Assembly: GCA_013824385.1 (NCBI GenBank)
Contig: PNNU01000182.1
Coordinates: 1-6,990, forward strand
DNA length: 6,990 nt
Reading direction: 5' to 3'
Source of the DNA: Anaerolinea sp.
Lineage (GTDB): Bacteria; Chloroflexota; Anaerolineae; Anaerolineales; Anaerolineaceae
Shown here piece after piece: positions 1-6,800 of this stretch. A program made the position numbers and the translations under genes. The notes beneath the pieces were generated by a model. That model was not told the origin of the DNA, made no database searches, and saw only the letters and a list, made by a program, of their open reading frames with translations. The first letter of the stretch is position 1, and every line of letters starts with the position of its first letter.

Positions 1-1
1 A

Positions 2-484
2 CCTGTGGCATTTATGACACCTCTGTATATCGTCTTGAGTATTGTTCACTTGAGAACAACATTGCTAGGGCTAACCCTGGTTTATGCCACGTTTGCACTT
101 CCTTTTTGTATTTGGAACATGAGGGCAGGTTTTCAATCCATATCAAAAGAATTGGAAGAGGCGGCTTTTCTGGATGGTGCAAATAGTCTGCAAACCTTTT
201 GGTTTATCTCTCTACCCCTGGCAATGCCGTCAATCACAATTGCCGGATTGATCGCGTTCTTGATGGGGTATTCCGAATTTGCTATGGGATGGCTGTTTGT
301 AGACAAGGCAGATACTGTGACATTGGCCATGTCTATTTATGCGATGGTCCAAACTGGAAATGCCCAACCCTGGAGCATTCTGGCTTCCATGTTTGTTATT
401 ATGTCTATACCGATAGTGATCGTTTTTGCAATACTGCAAAAAACTCTACTTGATCGAATGTTGTTTGTATCTCAAAAAAAATAG
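2..484 (+). CDS. Carbohydrate ABC transporter permease, MalG type (5'-truncated)
   Basis: This is the C-terminal part of an inner-membrane permease of a binding-protein-dependent importer of the MalG/sugar family. The frame is open to the window edge, and the GTG at base 5 is probably an internal valine: about 160 residues are present where the family usually has 270-300. Numbered from that GTG, the cytoplasmic EAA loop that docks on the ATPase is clear at residues 50-71 (EEAAFLDGA, then LPLAMP). Hydrophobic membrane segments lie near residues 18-38, 76-98 and 128-146. The class (MalG-like, sugar or polyol uptake) follows from the EAA loop and its surroundings; the substrate cannot be told. 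The C-terminus ends in a charged QKK tail and lacks the GLTAGAVKG-like ending common in MalG relatives. It is probably the last gene of a transporter operon lying to the left, since the next gene is convergent. Confidence 0.9.
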   Translation, partial: PVAFMTPLYIVLSIVHLRTTLLGLTLVYATFALPFCIWNMRAGFQSISKELEEAAFLDGANSLQTFWFISLPLAMPSITIAGLIAFLMGYSEFAMGWLFVDKADTVTLAMSIYAMVQTGNAQPWSILASMFVIMSIPIVIVFAILQKTLLDRMLFVSQKK

Positions 485-497
485 ATTAATTAAGTAA

Positions 498-773
498 TCA
501 GGGGTTTCCTGCTTTACCAATCTGGACAAAAATAGCATAAACTACTGAAATCGTTAATGCAAAAGCAGAGATCACAATTCCAAGTGTAGCCAGTTTGTTT
601 GACTCTGAGCGACGACCACGAATCCCGGCAAAAAGGCTGATGGCTCCACCAATTACACCAATGATGGGAACAATTCCAGCACAAATACTTGCAGAACCTA
701 GAAGGACGGATATGACAGCCAGGAATTTATTCGTTCGTTCTTCAGGATCAAGATTTGTGTAATTGGGTTCCAT
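498..773 (-). CDS. Small two-helix membrane protein, DUF4190-like
   Basis: A 91-residue protein of unknown function. After a short acidic, polar N-terminus (residues 1-16) there is a long hydrophobic glycine-rich stretch (about 17-50), then a basic loop IRGRRSESNK (51-60), then a second membrane helix (about 61-85). The order helix, R-rich loop with LATLGIVIS, helix is the usual look of DUF4190 proteins, which are typically annotated only as membrane proteins. I chose the ATG at 771-773: a GGAG Shine-Dalgarno sits at 779-782 with a 5-base spacer. An in-frame GTG at 777-779 overlaps this GGAG and so is unlikely to be the start. By the positive-inside rule the basic loop should face the cytoplasm, placing both termini outside; this is inference. 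The gene is convergent with the permease and divergent from the kinase, so it is probably a single-gene transcript. Confidence 0.8.
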   Translation of the reverse strand: MEPNYTNLDPEERTNKFLAVISVLLGSASICAGIVPIIGVIGGAISLFAGIRGRRSESNKLATLGIVISAFALTISVVYAIFVQIGKAGNP

Positions 774-778
774 AATCA

Positions 779-782
779 CTCC
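779..782 (-). promoter_or_regulatory. Ribosome binding site deciding the start of the DUF4190-like gene
   Basis: On the - strand GGAG is followed by TGATT and then ATG (773-771), an ordinary 5-base spacing. The upstream in-frame GTG shares a base with this site, so the 91-residue reading is preferred over the 93-residue one. Confidence 0.65.
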
Positions 783-829
783 ATAAAAATATCAATTTTT
801 TATAAAAACCTATTTTAGTATTCCTTCTT

Positions 830-850
830 CTGATTGAGAATTATAATCAG
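830..850. repeat. Short inverted repeat overlapping the possible -10 box (candidate operator)
   Basis: CTGATT (830-835) and AATCAG (845-850) are perfect 6-base inverted arms separated by 9 bases. The right arm overlaps the TATAAT at 842-847. The position, in a divergent intergenic region over a possible promoter, fits a repressor operator, but six-base arms in AT-rich DNA can arise by chance and no family-specific operator is recognised. Confidence 0.3.
842..847 (+). promoter_or_regulatory. Possible -10 box upstream of the nucleoside kinase gene
   Basis: A perfect TATAAT lies 28 bases before the kinase ATG, which would give a leader of roughly 20 bases. At 17 bases further upstream the sequence is TATTCC, a poor -35 match, so the promoter would be weak or activator-dependent. 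The TTGAGA at 834-839 lies too close to serve as its -35. The region is AT-rich and chance TATAAT matches are expected there. I found no convincing promoter on the - strand for the DUF4190-like gene. Confidence 0.35.
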
Positions 851-875
851 TTAAAATCTGAAATTCGAGAATCAT

Positions 876-2606
876 ATGACATCCAATAATCTAGAGTCAC
901 CGAACACAAAAATTAATTCAGACCGACCAACCATCGAAATCATTCTGCCCGACGGTAGAGTTTTCACTGGCCAACGCGGTGACACGCTTGAAGCCTTAAT
1001 AAAAATGTTACCTGAGTGGGATAACCCTCCTGTCATGGGTGCAGTGGTGAACGGAGAATTACGAGAACTCACCTATCCGATTGAGCTGGATTCAAGAATA
1101 CGCCTGATCACCATGGGAGATGACGACGGGTCACGCATTTACCGGCGATCAATCACGTTCTTGATGGAAGCAGCATTTGAAGAATTATTTCCCGAAGCAC
1201 AGATGACGCTTGATCATTCAGTTTCTTCAGGTGGTTATTACTGCCAAGTGTTTTCAAAGAATGATTTTACGATCCACGAGATCAAACAGCTAAAAAAAAG
1301 AATGAAAGAATTGGTCGTAGAAAACCTCCAATTCACACGGCAAACAGTTCCGTTGGATGATGCAATCAATTATTTTCAAGAAAAAGGGCTGGCTGATAAA
1401 GTTCAACTGCTTAAATACAGACAGAAGGAATACCTGGTGTTGTACAGCCTTGGCGAGCATCAAGATTATCATCATGGGTATATGGTGCCTTCCACTGGCT
1501 ATCTAAAATGGTTTGACCTGGATTTGTTGGGGGATGGGTTTGTCTTACGCTTCCCGCGGAGAAATTCCCCAAAATCCATTGGTCCAATGTCCAGTTATCC
1601 CAAACTGTTAAGTACCTTCAGACAATACGGAAATTGGCTTCACCGTCTGGGAATCGAATCGGTTGGGGCGCTCAATGACACCATTCAAGCTGGAAATATC
1701 AGAGAAATCATCCTTGTTTCTGAAGCCTTACATGAACTTCAAATCATTGATATTGCCCAGCACATTGCCGAGAAATCAGATGAATCGCGCATCATTCTTA
1801 TTTCTGGACCCTCTTCGTCAGGAAAGACTACTTTCTCTAAAAGATTGACTGTCCAATTATTGGCGAATGGTTTTTCACCCTTCCCGGTTGAGATGGATAA
1901 TTATTTTGTCAACCGCGAGGATACTCCTAAAGATAAATCAGGTAAATTTGATTTTGAAGCGATCGGCGCCATGAATACGAAACAATTGGCAAACGACCTC
2001 AAGCGCCTTATAGCAGGTGAAGAAATTCAAATGCCCCACTATGATTTCAGAGAAGGCTTAAGCAAACCTGGTCAGGTGGTGAAACTACGGCCCGATCAGA
2101 TGATCATCCTCGAAGGCATTCATGGGCTGAACCCTAAATTGCTGCCGGATATAGATCCCGCTTCGACCTTCAAGATTTATGCGTCATGCCTGACACAGCT
2201 CAATCTGGATCGCTACAACCGCATTTCGACTACCGATACCCGTTTGTTACGGCGAATCGTCCGCGACTCACGTGAAAGAGGATATACAGCCCAACAGACC
2301 ATTCGGAATTGGGACTCGGTGCAGCATGGTGAAAAAGATTATATTTTCCCATATCAAGAATATGGAAACAAATTGTTTAATTCTGCTCTGGTCTATGAAC
2401 TTTCTGTGTTGAAGACCTTGGTCGAACCATTGTTGCGGCAGGTAAATCATGGCACCATGGAATATGTCGAAGCCAAACGGTTACTGGCTTTTCTGGATTG
2501 GTTCCTGCCCATAGATACAAAATTGATCCCCGATAATTCCATTTTGCTGGAATTTGTCGGAGGATCAATTTTCAATGACTTTAAATTGTGGTCACCCAGA
2601 GATTGA
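876..2606 (+). CDS. Nucleoside (uridine-family) kinase with TGS and ThrRS-like N-terminal domains
   Basis: A 576-residue cytoplasmic protein predicted to phosphorylate a nucleoside, probably uridine or cytidine, with ATP or GTP. Residues about 18-79 form a TGS domain (IEIILPDGR onward). Residues about 86-230 resemble the second additional (editing) domain of threonyl-tRNA synthetase, ending in HHGYMVPSTG (199-208). Residues about 300-520 are a P-loop kinase of the Udk/PRK family: Walker A GPSSSGKT (311-318), substrate-side DNYF (341-344), PHYDF (387-391), ILEGIHGL (411-418) and the LID-like RRIVRDSRERGY (459-470). This TGS-SAD-kinase order is a known family annotated as uridine or nucleoside kinase in Thermotoga, Clostridia and others. 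The metal/editing pattern of ThrRS (HxxxH and later C...H) looks lost: R91/F95 and H199/M203 take those places, so editing is unlikely. ATG 876 is the only good start, with a stop 24 bases upstream in frame and a weak GAGA Shine-Dalgarno at 867-870. The natural substrate is unproven. Confidence 0.9.
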   Translation: MTSNNLESPNTKINSDRPTIEIILPDGRVFTGQRGDTLEALIKMLPEWDNPPVMGAVVNGELRELTYPIELDSRIRLITMGDDDGSRIYRRSITFLMEAAFEELFPEAQMTLDHSVSSGGYYCQVFSKNDFTIHEIKQLKKRMKELVVENLQFTRQTVPLDDAINYFQEKGLADKVQLLKYRQKEYLVLYSLGEHQDYHHGYMVPSTGYLKWFDLDLLGDGFVLRFPRRNSPKSIGPMSSYPKLLSTFRQYGNWLHRLGIESVGALNDTIQAGNIREIILVSEALHELQIIDIAQHIAEKSDESRIILISGPSSSGKTTFSKRLTVQLLANGFSPFPVEMDNYFVNREDTPKDKSGKFDFEAIGAMNTKQLANDLKRLIAGEEIQMPHYDFREGLSKPGQVVKLRPDQMIILEGIHGLNPKLLPDIDPASTFKIYASCLTQLNLDRYNRISTTDTRLLRRIVRDSRERGYTAQQTIRNWDSVQHGEKDYIFPYQEYGNKLFNSALVYELSVLKTLVEPLLRQVNHGTMEYVEAKRLLAFLDWFLPIDTKLIPDNSILLEFVGGSIFNDFKLWSPRD

Positions 2607-2612
2607 GCCGAA

Positions 2613-3836
2613 TTATCCTTCGCGCAGCTTTAGTTTAATCACTTTGCTTAGCCTTGCTATGCCTTCGTTAATCAATTCGGGTTTGGTGCATGAAAAATTG
2701 AGGCGCATGGTATTTGATCCACCACCGCAGGCGTAAAAATTCTCACCAGGTACATAGGCGACTTTTTGAGCCACAGCATCTTTGAACATATCCACGGCAT
2801 TGATCTGATCTGGCATGGTAACCCACAAGAATAATCCGCCCTGGGGATTCGTCCAATTGACGCCGTTGGGCATGTGTTCTTCCAATGATTCGATCATTAC
2901 ATTACGGCGTTCACGGTAAGTATCTTGAATCAGTTTGACATGTCGATCCAAATAGCCATGTTGGCCAACTTCATGTGCCACAATTTGATTGAAGGTGGAG
3001 GTATGCAGATCCGCGCCTTGCTTGGCGAGTACCAGTTTATTAATTACTTCGGTGGGGGCGATCACCCAGGCTAGACGGAGGCCAGGGGCAAGGATTTTTG
3101 AGAAAGTTGACAAATAAATCACATTACCGGTATAAGCGTTCGTTTTGTCGCGCATTTGAGAATCGAGCAGTTCGACCGCGGGCAAGTCTTCGCCTTCATA
3201 CCGCAATTGTCCGTAAGGATCATCCTCAATGATGGGCACGCCATATTGATCGGCCAGCTTGATTAATTGTTTTCGGCGTTCGAGGGTGAGGGTGCAGCCG
3301 GTAGGGTTTTGAAAATTCGGAAGTACATAAATAAATTTAGGTCCTTTGCGCAGTGCATCTTCCAATTGGCGGGTGTCCATACCTTCGTCATCCAACGCGA
3401 CGGGGATGTAATCCGCACCGTAAGCATTCCAGGCCTGGATGGCCCCAAGGTAGGTCGGGTTTTCAACCAGGATGCGATCGCCGTGATTGATGAATATCTT
3501 TCCAATCAGATCGAGCGCCTGTTGAGAGCCGGAGGTGATCATAATATTGTCTTTACTGACGCCAATACCCAGACGGTTGGTATATCTGGCAATCATCTCG
3601 CGTAATGGCACATAGCCATCCGTGGTGCCATATTGCAAGGCTTCTGCACCATTATGATCCAGTACGTAATTGCAGGCACGGCGGAACTCTTCTACCGGAA
3701 AAACCTCCGGTGCAGGAAGACCACCAGCAAATGAAATTACATCAGGCATTTCGGTAAGTTTCAATAACTCCCGAATAGCTGAGGCCTTCATACGTTGCGT
3801 ACGTTGTGCATAGCGGAAATCCCACGGAGTTTGCAT
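2613..3836 (-). CDS. PLP-dependent aminotransferase, class I/II (2-aminoadipate/LysN-like family)
   Basis: A 407-residue fold-type-I aminotransferase that moves an amino group between an amino acid and a 2-oxo acid, in the cytoplasm. The N-terminus (RYAQRTQRMKASAIRELLKL, then ISFAGGLPAPEVFP at 34-47) is typical of the MocR-related/LysN/KAT-like group that acts on 2-aminoadipate, branched-chain, aromatic or other amino acids. Visible PLP residues are N177 in NPTG (177-180), D205 in IIEDDPYG with Y208, and the Schiff-base lysine K247 in STFSK. R254 follows in PGLRLAW, and R378 in MRLNFS should bind the substrate carboxylate. Length is normal, with no DNA-binding domain in front, so it is an enzyme and not a MocR regulator. 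The gene starts 35 bases after the stop of the glyA-gcvT fusion on the same strand and is probably co-transcribed with it. Its stop lies 6 bases from the convergent kinase stop. LysN (lysine biosynthesis) is possible, but the substrate cannot be assigned from sequence alone. Confidence 0.92.
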   Translation of the reverse strand: MQTPWDFRYAQRTQRMKASAIRELLKLTEMPDVISFAGGLPAPEVFPVEEFRRACNYVLDHNGAEALQYGTTDGYVPLREMIARYTNRLGIGVSKDNIMITSGSQQALDLIGKIFINHGDRILVENPTYLGAIQAWNAYGADYIPVALDDEGMDTRQLEDALRKGPKFIYVLPNFQNPTGCTLTLERRKQLIKLADQYGVPIIEDDPYGQLRYEGEDLPAVELLDSQMRDKTNAYTGNVIYLSTFSKILAPGLRLAWVIAPTEVINKLVLAKQGADLHTSTFNQIVAHEVGQHGYLDRHVKLIQDTYRERRNVMIESLEEHMPNGVNWTNPQGGLFLWVTMPDQINAVDMFKDAVAQKVAYVPGENFYACGGGSNTMRLNFSCTKPELINEGIARLSKVIKLKLREG

Positions 3837-3848
3837 ATTGATCTATTG

Positions 3849-3854
3849 CTCCTT
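3849..3854 (-). promoter_or_regulatory. Strong but distant Shine-Dalgarno for the aminotransferase
   Basis: AAGGAG on the - strand ends 12 bases before the ATG at 3836-3834, longer than the usual 5-9. No other start lies between: an in-frame TAG is three codons upstream of the ATG and the next in-frame ATG is M16, inside the conserved N-terminus. The site lies in the 35-base gap after the fusion gene, which supports re-initiation within one transcript. Confidence 0.55.
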
Positions 3855-3871
3855 CTCTTATCCTAAATGAA

Positions 3872-6800
3872 TTAAGAAATTGGAAAACGGCTGACAACAA
3901 CGGCTGGAGTCGGTAATGAGACACGATCTCCGGTTTCTAACGAGGATGGTGCGACAGGGGCTAATTTATCCGCGCCCTGGAAGATGGAGATGGGGGTGCC
4001 AACCACGGCAGAACGCGTTTCGACAAAGGCCTGACCGGTCAAAAAACCTTCTTTGTCAACGGCGCAACTGGTGACTTTGCCAATTACTTTTCCCTTGGCA
4101 TCCATGACAGGATCGCCATTATGCGCCATGCGTACACCTTTTTCAGAAAATCTAAAGCGCGCCACGATGCCTGCACGGGCTTTTTCTTTTTCGATAAACG
4201 CGGCGCGGCCAATGAACCAGGGTTTGTAGGTTTTGACATAGGAGCCAAACCCGGCTTCTGAAACGCTGAAGTTATCTTTGCCTCCCATTTCGTGACCGTA
4301 AAGGGGAAGACCGGCTTCAGTGCGCAAGGAATCGCGAGCGCCCAAGCCGCAAGCTTTCATCCCCAGAGGTTCGCCGGCCTTACAAATGGCATCCCAGAGG
4401 GCAACGACTTTGTCGGGGTGGACGAATAATTCGAAGGCCATTTTCTCGCCGGTATAACCGGTGCGTGAAACCACCAAATCAAAACCGCCAACAACGGCTT
4501 CACATAATTCTGTGCGTTTCAAGGCTTTGATTTTCTTCTGGGCGGCAGTGTCGCAGCCAAGTGACAATAGTATGTCTCTTGATTTTGGTCCCTGCAGGGC
4601 TATATCCACACGCATGTCAGCGCCAGCTTTAGGGTCACGCAAATTGCGCAGGTTTACACCTGTGCCAAATGCCTTAATCCACGGTCGCTGCGGATCGATC
4701 ATGACTTTGCCTTCACGGACTGCGTTCAACCAGGTCCAATCTTTGGAATCATTCGAAGCATTGACCACCACAAGATATTTGAAAGTGTCACGACGGTAAA
4801 CGAGTGTATCGTCAATCACATTTGCATTAGGATCCAGGAAGTGAGTGTAGCAGGATTCTCCAACAGCGAGAGAACTGATGTCATTTCCGCAGACGGTTTC
4901 AAGGAAGAGGCTGGCATGAACACCTTCTGCCTGGAAGACACCCATATGAGAAACATCGAATAAGCCAGCGACCTGCCGGCATGCAAGATGCTCTTCGACC
5001 ACCGAGGTGTACCAGACGGGCATTTCCCATCCCGCAAAGGGGATGATCTTGGCGCCCATTTTTTTATGCGTTTCATAAAGCGGGGTTCTAAAAAGTTCTA
5101 GTGATTCTTTTTCTATCCACTCAAAAGTAGGCAGATGAGAACCTGATTGTAGAGTCTGTCCGATGAAGAAGGGTTTTGGGCTGACAACCAATGTTCCATC
5201 TGCTTTGACCGGAGCAGACTCAAGATCTTCTGTGACTACCACGCTGCCAGGGATGCGGCGGGGAACATCTTGATCAAAGGTAATGTACCCCTCAGCCAAA
5301 CCGCGAAGGAAGGTGGCTGCCAGACCGAATTTCTCTTTTGAAAAGGAGAAACGATAAGAGTTGCCGTCCACGTTGGCGATGGTGCCATCTATGATGCCCA
5401 GGGGAGTGGCTAATGAGGTTTTTTGGGACTGCGATGCCTCAAGTGCTTCCACATCCGAACTGAAGCAGTAGGAGATGTATTGACGAAGACTGGGGCCGCT
5501 TATTTTTAATGTCGCAAATTCGGATTTGCTGGCGGATTGGTCATCCAGATGATAGAACTGCGGATAGCCATTCTTTTGGTAATCAATGTCGGTGCCAGCT
5601 TTTTCACAAAGAGTTCTGACGCGTTTCTTGGCGTCTTCCAAAACCTTGAAATCCACCTTGGCGCGGGCGCTAAGACCTTTGCGCGTTTCAACAGAGTAGG
5701 GCGTGCAAGCTTGCAGCAAATCAACCATGATATTGGCTACTTCCACCATGTCGGCTTCTTTCAAACCGCGCTGGGTCATCCAGGGTGTGCCAAAGCGGAT
5801 TCCAGAGGAATTGTTAGCTGTTTTATCACCAGGGATGGTGTTGCGATTAAGCACAATGCCGGCTACATCCAGAATACGGGCGGCCATATCACCAGAAAGG
5901 GTCGTGCCATCAGGACCTTTGATTAATTTACAATCCAGGTTGGCCATGTGGGTATTGGTGCCGCCAAAGGGGATGCGCATGCCGCGGGATTGGAGTTGAT
6001 TGGTAAGGGCGGTACTGTTCTTGACAATCTGGCTTTGTAGATCTGAAAATGTTTTGGTTTGGGCGATCTTGAAGGTGGTGGCAAGAGCGGCAAAGACGTG
6101 TACATGCGGTCCACCTTGTTCACCGGGGAATACGCCCTTATCGATCTTTCTTGAAAGGGCAGCGTCAGTAGTGATGATGCAGGCACCGCGAGGTCCGCAC
6201 ATGGTTTTGTGGGTGGTAAAAGTGATAATGTGAGCATACCCAACTGGTGAAGGAATGGTTTTGGCCGCAATCAAGCCAGCGATGTGCGACACATCCGCCA
6301 GCAAATAAGCGCCCACAGAATCAGCGATTTCTCTGAAGCGTTTCCAATCTGGTACAAACGGATAAGAAGAGTATCCGCAAATGAGAATTTTTGGTTTACA
6401 TTCCAATGCAAGCTGCTGAACTTTGTCGTAGTCGATTTGTTCGGTAATCGGGTCTACATTGTAATGAGATACCTTGAAAAGCTTGCCAGAACGGTTGACA
6501 GAGGAGCCATGTGTGAGGTGTCCGCCATGAAGCAGGTTCATGCCAAGGATGGAGTCACCGACTTCAATCAGAGCATTATAGACTGCGTTATTGGCTGGGG
6601 CGCCAGAGAGCGCCTGAACGTTGACGTAGATTTGGTCCGCACTGATCTGATCGGTCGCGAAGGTTTCAGCGCATCTGCGGCGTGCAAGGCTTTCAATAAG
6701 GTCGGCGTATTCCACGCCCTTGTAATAGCGAGGATCGGCGTTGCGACGGTAGTAAGTCAAACGGGCAGGGTAATCGAGGATTTGCGATTCGGTCATCCAG

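Noticed and set aside
5..7. GTG at base 5 as the true start of the permease
   Set aside because: The frame is open to the window edge and the protein would lack the N-terminal half of the family, so this is an internal codon.
501..520. Possible hairpin CAGG-GGTTT-CCTG as a terminator after the permease
   Set aside because: The stem is only four pairs, lies inside the end of the convergent gene, and has no T-run after it.
777..779. GTG start for the DUF4190-like gene
   Set aside because: It overlaps the GGAG Shine-Dalgarno; the ATG two codons later has correct spacing.
4461..4799. A 112-residue + strand frame opposite the GcvT half
   Set aside because: Antisense shadow with biased composition and no motif; the opposite strand codes conserved T-protein motifs.
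5537..5926. A 129-residue + strand reading frame opposite the SHMT/linker boundary
   Set aside because: Antisense shadow of the fusion gene with no family resemblance or convincing ribosome binding site.
5923..6270. A 115-residue - strand frame overlapping glyA in another frame
   Set aside because: Proline/leucine-rich out-of-frame translation of SHMT codons; the SHMT frame is clearly the coding one.
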